A DNA stretch of 64,000 bases, taken from assembly GCF_017114865.1 (NCBI RefSeq), contig NZ_JADEYH010000006.1, positions 148,367-212,366 of the forward strand. Reading direction: 5' to 3'. Shown piece by piece: positions 27,358 to 39,134 of this stretch (positions within the stretch are counted from its first letter, which is position 1; every line of letters starts with the position of its first letter). The notes beneath the pieces are model-generated. The model made no database searches, was not told where the DNA came from, and worked only from the letters and a program-made list of their open reading frames with translations. The DNA is from Streptomyces verrucosisporus. Its GTDB lineage: Bacteria > Actinomycetota > Actinomycetes > Streptomycetales > Streptomycetaceae. The position numbers were made by a program, and so were the translations under genes.

Positions 27358-28722
27358 TCAGGGCCGTACGACGGTCAGCCCGGCCTGCTCGGCCGCGTCG
27401 AAGGGGTCGTCCACGGCGACCACCTCACGGCCGGCCGCGTCCAGCATCGAGGCGGCGATCGTCGCGCGCATCCCGCTGGCGCAGTGGACCCAGACGGTCC
27501 CGTCGGGCACCTCCGCGACGCGCTCGTGGAGCTGGTGGATCGGGATGTGGGCCGAGTCCTCGACATAGCCGTTCGCGCGCTCGGAGTCGCGGCGCACGTC
27601 GAGCACCACCACCTCCTCGCCGCGCTCGCGGACGCCGGCCAGCTCGGCGAAGGCCGCCCGGGGGAAGGAGCGCGGCTGCTCGCCGTCGCCGAGCCAGTCG
27701 GCAAGGCCGCCGGTGGCGGCCGCGGCGGGCCGGTCGATGCCGACCCTGGCCAGCTCCCGCTGGGCGTCGGCGAGCTGTTCGGAGCTCTCGGCCAGCAGTG
27801 TGACCGGCTTGCCCCAGGGGATCAGCCAGGCCAGGTAGGTGGCGAGCTTGCCGTCGGCCTCGAAGTTGTACGCGCCCGCCACATGGCCCTCGGCGAACGC
27901 CACACGGCTGCGCAGGTCCACCACCCACTCCCCCGCGGCCAGCCGGGCGGCGATCTCCCCCGCGTCCGCGCGCCGGGGCGGGGTGAGGTCGATCGGCTCC
28001 GGTCCGGTGGAGTTCACCGGCCCCATGTGGGCGTAGTACGCGGGGATGTCGTCCAGGCCGGCGAGCAGGTCGGCGACGAACTCGTCGACATCCTTGACCA
28101 GCGCGTCATTGGTCTCGCGTTCCTTGCCGACGGTGGTGGAGTCGCCCTCGGCCTGGGTGGAGGAGCAGAAGCTGCCGAAGCCGTGGGTCGGCATCACGGG
28201 CACGTCGTCGTCCAGCTCGTCGGCCAGCCGGTGGGCGGAGGCGTGCTGGGCGCGGGCCAGTTCGCGCGTCATACGGGGCTCGACCAGATCCGGCCGTCCG
28301 ACGGCGCCGATCAGCAGCGAGCCGCCGGTGAAGACGGCGACCGCGCGTCCGTCCTCCTCCAGGACGTAGGAGGTGTGGTGCGGGGTGTGGCCGGGGGTGG
28401 CCAGCGCGCGCAGCGCCAGCCCTTCCTCGATTCCGGCGGTGTCGCCGTCGGCCACCGGCGTCCGGGGGTACGACACACGGGCGCCGGCGGGCACCAGGTA
28501 CTCCGCGCCCGTCACACGGGCCAGCTCCAGCCCGCCGGTGACGTAGTCGTTGTGCACATGGGTCTCGACGACGAGGGCGATCCGCACCTCCCGCCGGGCC
28601 GCCAGTGCGAGCATCCGGTCGATGTCCCGCGGCGGGTCCACCACGACGGCCGCCGACCGGCCCCCGGCGAGATAGCCGCGATTGCCCAGTCCCTGGATCT
28701 CCACGGTGTCGACGAAGAACAC
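27358..28722 (-). CDS. Persulfide dioxygenase-type metallo-beta-lactamase fused to two rhodanese domains (CstB-like)
   Basis: A 454-residue protein. The beta-lactamase-fold domain (about 1-245) has the metal motif THVHNDY at 54-60 and further ligands in TPGHTPHH and PTHGFGSF. Two rhodanese domains follow. In the first, the catalytic cysteine position appears as LLAES, so it looks inactive. The second has CASGMRA and should be active. The layout matches CstB-type enzymes that oxidise persulfides to sulfite or thiosulfate. The GTG at 28722 follows AAGGAG. A CstR-type operator lies 57 bp upstream, and the gene leads the rhodanese-TauE operon. Confidence 0.88.
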   Translation of the reverse strand: MFFVDTVEIQGLGNRGYLAGGRSAAVVVDPPRDIDRMLALAARREVRIALVVETHVHNDYVTGGLELARVTGAEYLVPAGARVSYPRTPVADGDTAGIEEGLALRALATPGHTPHHTSYVLEEDGRAVAVFTGGSLLIGAVGRPDLVEPRMTRELARAQHASAHRLADELDDDVPVMPTHGFGSFCSSTQAEGDSTTVGKERETNDALVKDVDEFVADLLAGLDDIPAYYAHMGPVNSTGPEPIDLTPPRRADAGEIAARLAAGEWVVDLRSRVAFAEGHVAGAYNFEADGKLATYLAWLIPWGKPVTLLAESSEQLADAQRELARVGIDRPAAAATGGLADWLGDGEQPRSFPRAAFAELAGVRERGEEVVVLDVRRDSERANGYVEDSAHIPIHQLHERVAEVPDGTVWVHCASGMRATIAASMLDAAGREVVAVDDPFDAAEQAGLTVVRP

Positions 28723-28778
28723 GGTGCCGCTCCTTCCGGATCGCTCTGCCCCGGGGGATGTGATCACCACCGTAACAC

Positions 28779-28794
28779 ATACCCAGGGGGGTAT
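28779..28794. promoter_or_regulatory. CstR-type operator between dioxygenase and DUF302 genes
   Basis: ATACCCAGGGGGGTAT keeps the outer ATACCC/GGGTAT arms of the 16-bp palindrome seen at 17406, with six of eight pairs matching. It is placed between divergent genes in the sulfur locus and could control both. Confidence 0.68.
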
Positions 28795-28906
28795 TTTGGG
28801 AGTCGGGTGCCGCGTAGCCCCTACTCCGGCGGGTACCCGCCGGGGCGAGCGGAAACGGGCGCCGCGCACCGGCCCGTGACACCACCGAGCACAGGAGAGT
28901 TACGAC

Positions 28907-29292
28907 GTGAGCTACGACCGCACCGTCCGGGTGAGCACCGACTTCGACACCACCGTGACCGCCGTGCGCGACGCACTGGCCGAACAGGGCTTCGGCGTCC
29001 TCACCGAGATCGACGTCACCGCCATCCTGAAGAAGAAGCTCGACCAGGACATCGAGGACTACCTGATCCTGGGCGCCTGCGACCCGCAACTGGCCCACCG
29101 GGCACTGGAGAACGACCGCGACATCGGCCTGCTGCTCCCGTGCAACGTGGTCGTGCGCCGAGACGGCGACCAGACGGTCGTCCAGGTCCTCGATCCCAAC
29201 ACCATGGTGACCCTCACCGGGCTGCCGCCATGGAGCCCGTCGCCTCCGAGGCCACCCGGCGCCTGGACGCGGCCCTGGCCGCCCTGGGCTGA
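28907..29292 (+). pseudogene. DUF302 domain protein with a frame break near its C-terminus
   Basis: The GTG at 28907 opens a clear DUF302 domain (VSTDFDTTVTAVRDALAEQG, DIEDYLILGACDPQLAHRAL, LLPCNVVVRRD). After TMVTLTGLPP the frame slips. The expected ending, MEPVASEATRRLDAALAALG and a stop at 29292, lies two frame positions on, as if one base were missing in GCCGCC near 29225-29229. Without the missing base, translation runs on for hundreds of meaningless codons through the next gene. DUF302 proteins commonly accompany sulfur and thiol stress genes, and this one is divergent from the CstB-like gene across a CstR-type operator. Confidence 0.78.
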
Positions 29293-29375
29293 CCCGGCCC
29301 GCTCCGCGAGGGAACCCCCTCCGAGCACCCGCCGGACGAGTGGCGGGGCGCGGGCGGCGGCGCGATGCTGGAGAC

Positions 29376-30407
29376 ATGAGCGGACACCGGCGGGGAGCCC
29401 GCCTGCTCCCCCTCACCGCGGCCTCCGCGCTCTACGCGCTCCGGCTCCGCCCCCGGCTGCTGACCTGGGGCGCGACCGAGGAGGAGGCCGCCAGTACCTA
29501 CCCCGGCGACGACCTCGTCCCCGACGCCACCAGCACCTCGACGATGGCCACCACCCTCCCGGCGGCTGTCCGGCCTGCTCGGCGCCCTCGCCCTGGCCGT
29601 CGTCACCGCCCTCGCCGCCACCGGCGGCGCGGCCCCTCTCCCACCCACGACCGGCCAGGCGAACGCCCGCCGCACCGCGGCTGCGCCCCCTCCCCCGCCC
29701 TGCTGTTCTGCGAGGACTTCGAGGACCTGCCGCGCGGCGCGGGCACCAGCACGGACTGGGGCGTGGACACCCGGCACGGCACGCTGACCGTGGAGCGGTC
29801 CGCCGGACGCCACCGCCGCCACACAGGAGGGCACCGGCCGGGGCGGGTGCTGCACCTGCGCACCGAGGGCAACGGCCACGCCTTCCTGGAGGTCGACGAC
29901 TTCGACGCCCCGGGCAACAGCTTCTTCGGCCGGATACAGGTCCGTGTGGACGCCTTCCCCACCGCCCCGGACTGGGCCCACTTCACCCTGGTCGAGGCCA
30001 CCGGCCGTGGTGACGGCAGCGTGGTGCGACCCATCGGCGGCCAGTACGTGCCGACCGTCGGCGGCGGGACGCAGCTGTGGGGCGTGGGCTCCGACGGCGG
30101 GCCGACGGGCGACTGGACCGACTGGCGCGAGTCCGCCCCGGCCGAGGCCGGGAAGTGGACGTGCCTGGAGTGGGAGACGGACGCGGACGACAACCGCGTC
30201 TCGGTCTGGATCGACGGCGAGCCCAAGCCGGATCTGACCGTCACCACCACCCGCCACGGCGGCAATCCGGTCGACTTCGTCCTCCCCGACGTCGACACCG
30301 TCCGCATCGGCTGGCAGCTCTACCAGGGCGACCCCGCCCCCGGCCCCTACGACCTGCTCCTGGACGACCTGGCCCTGTCCACCGAGCGTGTGGGCTGCCG
30401 TCGCTGA
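29376..30407 (+). pseudogene. Chimeric remnant: SRPBCC protein N-terminus joined to a Cip1-like secreted protein
   Basis: One open frame covers two unrelated pieces. Codons 1-60 (LRPRLLTWGATEEEAASTYP, STMATTLPA) are the start of an SRPBCC-family protein. The C-terminal 230 residues from LLFCEDFEDLPRG to the end resemble Cip1-like secreted beta-jelly-roll proteins linked to cell-wall polysaccharide. The signal peptide expected before the latter is present only in another frame between about 29557 and 29690 (RRLSGLLGALALAVVTALAA). Its own start codon is gone, and a second frame change occurs near the CCCCCTCCCCC run at 29685-29696. The product would be unexported, so the gene is probably dead. 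Confidence 0.68.
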
Positions 30408-30452
30408 CGGTCCGTCCTCCCGCAGCGGCCACTCCCGGCAGGAGCCCACTCG

Positions 30453-31082
30453 ATGCGCAGCGTCCACGTCATCGTCCACCCGGAGGCGACGCACCACGTG
30501 GAAAAAGTCGTCGGCGGATGGCACGACTCGTCTCTCACGCCCGCGGGCAGGCGCGCGGCGGCCTCCATCGCCCAGGCGTTACGGGCCCGGATCCCCGAAG
30601 GGACCGAGGTGGAGGTGGTCTCCTCGGATCTGCTGCGCGCCCGGCAGACGGCCGACCGCGTGGCCGGACTGCTGGGCGTGGAAGCACTGCTGGACCGCAG
30701 GCTGCGGGAGAAGCCCTACGGGGAGGCCGAGGGGAGGCCGCAGGAGTGGCTGGACCGGCGGTTCGTCCCGCCACCGGCCGCCGGGGACCGGATGGGCCAC
30801 CACGAGGGCGTACGGGGAGCCGAGACCAGGGCGGAGTGCGCGCGGCGCGTCTACGCGGCCATGGACGAGATCCTGCGGCGCCCGTGCGGGCACCAGATCG
30901 TCGTGACGCACGGTTTCGCCCTGACCTTCGTCGTGGCGTTCTGGATCGGGATGCCGTTCGGGTCGCTGGGCTCCGTCAGCTTCCGGGCTCCGTCCGGCAG
31001 CATCACCGTCCTCCGTGAGGACGACTTCTTCCACAACCGCCAGGTCGCCGTCCTCGGCGACACCGGCCACCTCGGACGGTGA
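30453..31082 (+). CDS. Histidine phosphatase family protein with a TTA codon
   Basis: A 209-residue protein of the phosphoglycerate-mutase-like fold. The usual RHGET motif reads VHPEATHH, a variant that I recall from a distinct subgroup where the nucleophilic histidine is kept and the first arginine is not. Later catalytic elements are conserved: SSDLLRARQTA, and VVTHGFALTFVV with the second histidine. Codon 43 is TTA at 30579-30581. TTA is very rare in streptomycetes and needs the bldA tRNA, so expression may be delayed to development. The substrate is unknown. Confidence 0.83.
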   Translation: MRSVHVIVHPEATHHVEKVVGGWHDSSLTPAGRRAAASIAQALRARIPEGTEVEVVSSDLLRARQTADRVAGLLGVEALLDRRLREKPYGEAEGRPQEWLDRRFVPPPAAGDRMGHHEGVRGAETRAECARRVYAAMDEILRRPCGHQIVVTHGFALTFVVAFWIGMPFGSLGSVSFRAPSGSITVLREDDFFHNRQVAVLGDTGHLGR

Positions 31083-31154
31083 ACGGGACGCCGCCCCCTG
31101 GCGGGTGGACGGGCCGGCCCGGTTGCCCCGGCGCGGCGCGGCGACCGCCGCGCA

Positions 31155-31673
31155 TCAGAGCGCGCCGGCGCCGAGCCAGGCGGCGAGTGCGGTGAAGTCC
31201 TCGTCGGTGAGCCCCCTGGCCGGGTCGACACGGTGGAGCAGCGCCGGCGCCCGGTGCTGTGCGTCGACCCAGAGGCGGTCCAAGGCGCCGATCTCGTCGT
31301 CGATCCAGACGAACGGGCGGCGGCCGGCCCACTCGACGAGATGAGGGGTCTTCCAGTGCAGGCCCTGCGGCCCATGGCCGGCGAAGGTGTCCGGCCACCT
31401 CACCACGGGCAGCCTCGGCAGCCCGATGCGCGGGGCGACGGCCTCGTTGGCCTCGTCCATCCAGGTCGTAGCCCACACCAGGTCGCAGCCCAGCGCCGCC
31501 AGACGCGGCCCGGCGGCGGGGTCGAGCCGCTCCAGCAGCGGGTTTCCCGGCCCGCCGGGCGCCGCGGGGGCGGGCACGGGCGTCCGCCGGGACCGGTGGG
31601 ACGGCGCACCGAACGGGATGAGCGGTCCGTCGACGTCGAGGAAGAGGATGGGGCGCTGCGCCGGTCCGGTCAC
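31155..31673 (-). CDS. HAD-superfamily-like hydrolase
   Basis: A 172-residue cytosolic protein. FLDVDGPLIPFG holds the paired aspartates of HAD motif I, LVWATTWMDEAN looks like motif II, and WIDDEIGALDR supplies the terminal acidic pair. There is no large cap domain. The GTG at 31673 gives a start just before the motif. A longer frame exists upstream but reads as random Pro/Arg-rich sequence. The function is a generic phosphatase guess only. Confidence 0.75.
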   Translation of the reverse strand: MTGPAQRPILFLDVDGPLIPFGAPSHRSRRTPVPAPAAPGGPGNPLLERLDPAAGPRLAALGCDLVWATTWMDEANEAVAPRIGLPRLPVVRWPDTFAGHGPQGLHWKTPHLVEWAGRRPFVWIDDEIGALDRLWVDAQHRAPALLHRVDPARGLTDEDFTALAAWLGAGAL

Positions 31674-32026
31674 GGCAGCACGATAGTCCCTCGCCGCGGG
31701 CAGTCGGCCCGGCTTGTCGGCGCGGTGGGGCAACCGTGAGGGGTGGTGAGGAGCGGCCGGGGCCCGGCCGCCCCTCACCACCCCCGTGGCGGGACCGGCG
31801 TCCGTCAGGTCACCCGGCGGCGGATCCACCACCAGGAGCCGCCTTCAGCCTCCGCCGGGCGGTGAATCGTGGTCGGGTGGTGCGCGTCGCCGCGAAGTCA
31901 CCGGTCACGGGCGGGAACCGCCGGCTTCGCCGACGGTCGCCCGTCCTCCGGAAAGCGGCGGTCCGCCGGGCGCCCCGTTGGAGACGGGGCGCCCGGCGGG
32001 CCGGTTCGGGCAGGTGGGGCTGACGG
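31674..32026. other. Intergenic region with two strong hairpins and no gene
   Basis: This 353-bp gap separates the divergently read HAD and GH3 genes' ends. A hairpin with arms GGGTGGTGAGG and CCTCACCACCC and inner arms GCGGCCGGG/CCGGCCGC lies at 31741-31783. A second one, described separately, ends the GH3 transcript. No ribosome site with a credible coding frame is seen. Confidence 0.6.
31963..31999 (-). terminator. Terminator of the GH3 gene
   Basis: Perfect 16-nt arms (CCGCCGGGCGCCCCGT and its complement) enclose the loop TGGAG, 28 bp beyond the GH3 stop at 32027. Confidence 0.82.
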
Positions 32027-35212
<3,186 letters not shown>

Positions 35213-35384
35213 GGCGGCTCCCTCGGGGTGGTCGAAGTTTTCAACACTTGGACACACGGAGACACAGGCGCACTGTCATGCGCACGGCGCTGATCCTGTA
35301 TGCGACCGGATGGGCCGTCAATACCCTTGATCTGTAAACCTCTTGGAGGCGGGAACCCTCCCGGCGCTCCTGTCGACCGAGGAA

Positions 35385-35398
35385 TGAGAGCGCTCTCG
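35385..35398. promoter_or_regulatory. CebR-like/LacI-type operator upstream of the GH3 gene
   Basis: TGAGAGCGCTCTCG contains the perfect 12-bp palindrome GAGAGCGCTCTC (35386-35397). It matches the CebR consensus TGGGAGCGCTCCCA at 11 of 14 positions. It lies between the GH3 start and the end of a Gfo/Idh gene, so GH3 is the only gene it can precede. Confidence 0.62.
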
Positions 35399-35488
35399 GC
35401 ATCGTGGCAGATGAGGGGCCCGCAGGGCGATCGCAACCGCCCCGCGGACCCCGGCCGCGCCATCGCTCACCGGGTGCCCGGCGAACGG

Positions 35489-36490
35489 TCAGCCGTCCCC
35501 CGGATAGCGGACCCCGACGCGCTCGCGGACGGCGTCCAGCGTCGTCATCACCGCCAGCGTCCCGTCCAGCGGCACCAGCGGGGACTCCGTCTCCTTCTCC
35601 CGCAGGCAGCGCATCACCTCGGCCGCCTCGGGCCCGTAGCCGGTGCCGCCCTCGGCCCGCGGCACCCGGACCTCCTCGGCCTCTCGCCCCTCGCGATGCA
35701 GTACGAAGGACTCCGGGGCGAAGAAGCCGTGCGGCAGCTCGATGCGCCCCCGGGTGCCGCTGACGGCCGCCACGGTGGGACTGGCGGAGGCGATGGAGCA
35801 GGAGAGGGTCGCGACGGCTCCGCTGTCGTAACCCAGCAGGACTCCGGTGGTCTCGTCCACGCCCTCGGGCGTCAGATGGGCCCAGGCGGCGACGGAGGAG
35901 GGCTCGCCCAGGACGAGGTGGGCGAAGGAGACCGGGTAGACGCCCAGGTCCAGCAGGGCGCCGCCCCCCAGCCGGGGGTCGCGCAGGCGGTGCGAGGCGT
36001 CCGAAGGGGCGACGATGCCGAAGTCGGCGTGGACCGAGCGCACCTCGCCGATCGCGCCGTCGGCGACGAGGTCGAGCATGCGGCGGACCACCGGGTTGCA
36101 GTAGGTCCACATGGCCTCCATCAGGAAGACGCCCCTGTGGCGCGCCAGCGCGACCATCTCCCGCGCCTGGGCGAGGTTGAGGGTGAGGGGCTTCTCGCAC
36201 AGCACCGCCTTGCCCGCCTCCAGGCAGACGGTGGCGGCCTCCAGGTGCGCCGAATGGGGCGTGGCGACGTAGACCACGTCCACGTCCGGGTCGGCGGCCA
36301 GTTCGGCCCAGCTTCCGTAGGCGCGCGGGGCGCCGTGCTCGTCGGCGAAGCGGCGGGCGGACTCGGGCGAGCGCGAGCCCACCGCGAGGAGTTCACCGCC
36401 GGGCAGGGCCGCGAGGTCGCGGGCGAAGGCTCCGGCTATGCCGCCGGTGGCGAGGATGCCCCATCTGATCGTGTCGTCGGTGCGCGTCAT
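35489..36490 (-). CDS. Gfo/Idh/MocA family oxidoreductase
   Basis: A 333-residue NAD(P)-dependent dehydrogenase. The Rossmann motif GILATGGIAG is at residues 11-20 and CEKP at 98-101, and EAMWTYCNPVVRRMLDL and GGGALLDLGVYPVSFAHLVL are typical of the trans-dihydrodiol/xylose dehydrogenase branch. It lies just upstream of GH3 in the same direction, with 276 bp between, so it may act on released sugars. That link is only suggestive, since GH3 has its own operator. Confidence 0.9.
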   Translation of the reverse strand: MTRTDDTIRWGILATGGIAGAFARDLAALPGGELLAVGSRSPESARRFADEHGAPRAYGSWAELAADPDVDVVYVATPHSAHLEAATVCLEAGKAVLCEKPLTLNLAQAREMVALARHRGVFLMEAMWTYCNPVVRRMLDLVADGAIGEVRSVHADFGIVAPSDASHRLRDPRLGGGALLDLGVYPVSFAHLVLGEPSSVAAWAHLTPEGVDETTGVLLGYDSGAVATLSCSIASASPTVAAVSGTRGRIELPHGFFAPESFVLHREGREAEEVRVPRAEGGTGYGPEAAEVMRCLREKETESPLVPLDGTLAVMTTLDAVRERVGVRYPGDG

Positions 36491-36640
36491 GTGCTCCCCC
36501 GGGTGCGGGCCGGATCCGGCGTGGGCGTGTCGGCGATCACACTACGGCGGGCGCGCAGAGTACGGGCGGGCTGTCCGCATGGTGTACGCCGGCCCGGCGG
36601 GGAGCGGGACGGCGGGGACGCGCGGGTTACGGTGGGAATC

Positions 36641-37156
36641 GTGCTTGTGCTGATCATGTCCGACACCCACCTGCCCAGGCGCGCCAAGCGGTTGCCCGGC
36701 GAGCTGCTGGAGCGCGTGGCGGAGGCGGACGTGGTGGTCCACGCCGGCGACTGGGTGGACGCCGCCACCCTCGACCTCCTCCAGGAGCGCTCCCGGCGCC
36801 TGATCGGTGTGTACGGCAACAACGACGGGCCCGAACTGCGCGCCCGGCTGCCGGAGGTGGCCCGCGCCGAGCTGGACGGGCTGCGCCTGGGGGCCATCCA
36901 CGAGACGGGCCCGAAGCAGGGACGGGAGAAGCGGTGCGCCGAGCGCTTCGGCGATCTGGACGTCCTGGTCTTCGGCCACAGCCACATCCCCTGGGACACC
37001 ACCGCCGCCACGGCCGGCGGCAGGCCGCTGCGGCTGCTCAACCCCGGCTCCCCCACCGACCGGCGCTCCCAGCCGTACCGCACCTACATGACGGCGGTGG
37101 TGGGGGCGGGGCGGCTGGAAGCGGTCGAGCTGCACCGGCTGCCGCCGCGCGGCTGA
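36641..37156 (+). CDS. Metallophosphoesterase of the YfcE/MJ0936 family
   Basis: A 171-residue phosphodiesterase. The metal ligands are in MSDTHLPR, HAGDWVD, YGNND and GHSHIPW, followed by NPGSPTDRR, the standard family order. Such enzymes hydrolyse phosphodiesters or small phosphoanhydrides, with no fixed physiological substrate. The GTG at 36641 is chosen, and a GTG three codons upstream is also in frame. Confidence 0.88.
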   Translation: MLVLIMSDTHLPRRAKRLPGELLERVAEADVVVHAGDWVDAATLDLLQERSRRLIGVYGNNDGPELRARLPEVARAELDGLRLGAIHETGPKQGREKRCAERFGDLDVLVFGHSHIPWDTTAATAGGRPLRLLNPGSPTDRRSQPYRTYMTAVVGAGRLEAVELHRLPPRG

Positions 37157-37291
37157 GCACCCCCGTACCCCCGCGCCCCCGCCGCCGGACGGGAGCCCCG
37201 CGCGTTTCCGCCCGGGGACGGCGAGCAGAAGAGGGGGAGGGCGTCCGTCCCGGCCCCGGGCCGCCCGCCGGGCGGCGAGCGAGGAGGTCCG

Positions 37292-37627
37292 TTGGAGACC
37301 TGGCAGGTCGTACTGATCGCCGTCGGCGCGGTGCTCGCCGCCGCGACACTGGCCGTCGCCGCCGTCCTGCTGGTCAGGCTGGTGCGCACCTATCTGCTCC
37401 TGCGCGGCGCGGACATCCCCGTGAGCGCCAGGGCCGCGTTCTGGGTGGCGCTGGTCTACACGGTCTTTCCCGTCGACCTGCTTCCGGATCCGGTGTACCT
37501 GGACGATGTCGGGCTGCTGCTCCTCGTCCTCCACCACCTGGGCGCGGTGGCGCGGAGGTACGGGCGGGCTCCCGGGGAGGCAAAGGCGGCTCCCCCGGAG
37601 ACCCCGGAGGTTCACCGCCGGCGCTGA
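37292..37627 (+). CDS. DUF1232 (YkvA-like) membrane protein, TTG start
   Basis: A 111-residue protein with one N-terminal transmembrane helix (residues 6-30) and the DUF1232 core (FWVALVYTVFPVDLLPDPV, YLDDVGLLLLVLHHL). FPVDLLPD is the family signature. The TTG at 37292 is preceded by GAGGAGG at good spacing, and no ATG or GTG fits. The role is unknown. Confidence 0.85.
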   Translation: METWQVVLIAVGAVLAAATLAVAAVLLVRLVRTYLLLRGADIPVSARAAFWVALVYTVFPVDLLPDPVYLDDVGLLLLVLHHLGAVARRYGRAPGEAKAAPPETPEVHRRR

Positions 37628-37680
37628 CGGAGCCGCGGAAGCGTACGCGTTCGTCCCCGTCGCGGAACTACTCTCGTGGC

Positions 37681-38514
37681 ATGACACAGCGGGACGAGGG
37701 GGCGGTGAGTCCGGTGGATTCGGTGGGCCCGGTGGATCCGGTGGAGGGCGCGGCCCCGGTGATCGATCTCAACGCCGACCTGGGCGAGGGCTTCGGACGG
37801 TGGGAGCTCACCCACGACGAGGCGCTGCTCTCGGTCGTCAGCAGCGCCAACATCGCCTGCGGTTTCCACGCCGGGGACCCCTCCACCATGCGCCGGGTGT
37901 GCGCGCAGGCGGCCGAGCGGGGGGTGGCGATCGGCGCCCAGGTCGCCTACCGCGACCTGGCGGGTTTCGGGCGGCGGCCGATGGAGGTCCCCGAGGACGA
38001 GCTGGCCGACGAGATCGCCTACCAGATCGGCGCCCTGCGGGTGTTCGCCGAGTCCGCCGGGGCGCGGGTGGCGTACGTCAAACCGCACGGCGCGCTCTAC
38101 AACCGGGCGGTGCACGACGAGAGCCAGGCGCGGGCGGTGGTGTCCGGGGTGCTGCTGGCGGGCGGGGAGCTGCCGGTGCTGGGGCTGCCCGGGTCGCTGC
38201 TGCTGGGGGCCGCCGAGGAGGCCGGGCTGCCCGCGGTCGCCGAGGCGTTCGCCGACCGCGGCTACACCGCGCTGGGCACGCTGGTGTCCCGGCGGGAACC
38301 GGGGGCGGTGATCCACGAGCCGGACGCCGTGGTCTCCCAGGCGCTGGGCATCGCGCTGCGCGGGAGTGTGTCCACCGGCGAAGGCGGGGAGGTCGCCGCC
38401 GGCGCCAGGTCGCTGTGCGTGCACGGCGACACCCCGGGCGCCGTCGCGCTCGCCCGGCGGGTGCGGCAGGCCCTCGCGGAGGCCGGGGTGCGGATCGAGG
38501 CGTTCGTGCCGTGA
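37681..38514 (+). CDS. pxpA: 5-oxoprolinase subunit A (LamB/YcsF family)
   Basis: A 277-residue protein. DLNADLGEGFGRW, SANIACGFHAGDPSTM and YVKPHGALYN are the signature blocks of PxpA. PxpA works with PxpB and PxpC to hydrolyse 5-oxoproline to glutamate with ATP. About 25 extra N-terminal residues, with VDSVGPVDPVEG, precede the conserved core, so the true start could be later. The stop overlaps the GTG of pxpB. Confidence 0.92.
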   Translation: MTQRDEGAVSPVDSVGPVDPVEGAAPVIDLNADLGEGFGRWELTHDEALLSVVSSANIACGFHAGDPSTMRRVCAQAAERGVAIGAQVAYRDLAGFGRRPMEVPEDELADEIAYQIGALRVFAESAGARVAYVKPHGALYNRAVHDESQARAVVSGVLLAGGELPVLGLPGSLLLGAAEEAGLPAVAEAFADRGYTALGTLVSRREPGAVIHEPDAVVSQALGIALRGSVSTGEGGEVAAGARSLCVHGDTPGAVALARRVRQALAEAGVRIEAFVP

Positions 38515-39134
38515 GGGTGAGGAGGGTGCTGCCCATGGGCAGGCGCGCCCTGCTGCTGGAGGTGGACGGCGCCGAGCGGGCCCAGGCCCTCCACGCCGAG
38601 CTGGTGCGGCTGCGGGAGACCGGAGAGCTTCCCGAGGTGGAGGAGATCGTCCCGGCCGCGGCCACCGTCCTGCTGGACGGGCTGGAGGACCCGGGCGCGG
38701 TGGCGCGGTGGCTGCGGGGCAGGGAGTTCCCCGGCGCCGTCCCGGCGGACACCGCCGCGGTGGTGCTGCCGGTGTGCTACGACGGCCCCGATCTGGCCGG
38801 GGTGGCGGCGCTGTGGGGGGTGGACGAGGAGGAGGCGGTCGCGATCCACACGCGCACCGAGTTCCGGGTGGCCTTCTGCGGGTTCGCCCCCGGGTTCGGC
38901 TATCTCACCGGGCTGCCCGGTGAGCTGGGCGTGCCCCGCCGTGCCGTCCCCCGCACCTCGGTGCCGCCGGGCTCGGTGGGGCTGGCCGGGGCGTACACGG
39001 GGGTGTATCCGCGCACCTCGCCCGGCGGCTGGCAGCTGATCGGCCGGACGGACGCGGTGCTGTGGGACGTGTGCCGGGAGCCGGCCGCGCTGCTGGCCCC
39101 GGGCACCCGGGTGCGTTTCGAGGCGGTGGTATGA
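38511..39134 (+). CDS. pxpB: 5-oxoprolinase subunit B
   Basis: A 207-residue protein of the PxpB/allophanate-hydrolase subunit 1 family, with HTRTEFRVAFCGFAPGFGYL, PRTSVPPGSVGLAGAYTGVY and PGGWQLIGRT. I chose the GTG at 38511 because it overlaps the pxpA stop as GTGA and keeps the usual VRVLP-type opening. An ATG at 38535 after AGGAGG is the alternative. Its stop overlaps pxpC as ATGA, so all three subunits are coupled. Confidence 0.92.
   Translation: MRVRRVLPMGRRALLLEVDGAERAQALHAELVRLRETGELPEVEEIVPAAATVLLDGLEDPGAVARWLRGREFPGAVPADTAAVVLPVCYDGPDLAGVAALWGVDEEEAVAIHTRTEFRVAFCGFAPGFGYLTGLPGELGVPRRAVPRTSVPPGSVGLAGAYTGVYPRTSPGGWQLIGRTDAVLWDVCREPAALLAPGTRVRFEAVV

Noticed and set aside
36786..36799. 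A CebR-like AGGAGCGCTCCCGG inside the phosphoesterase gene
   Set aside because: It lies within coding sequence as ordinary Glu-Arg-Ser-Arg codons and not near a promoter, so it is most likely chance.
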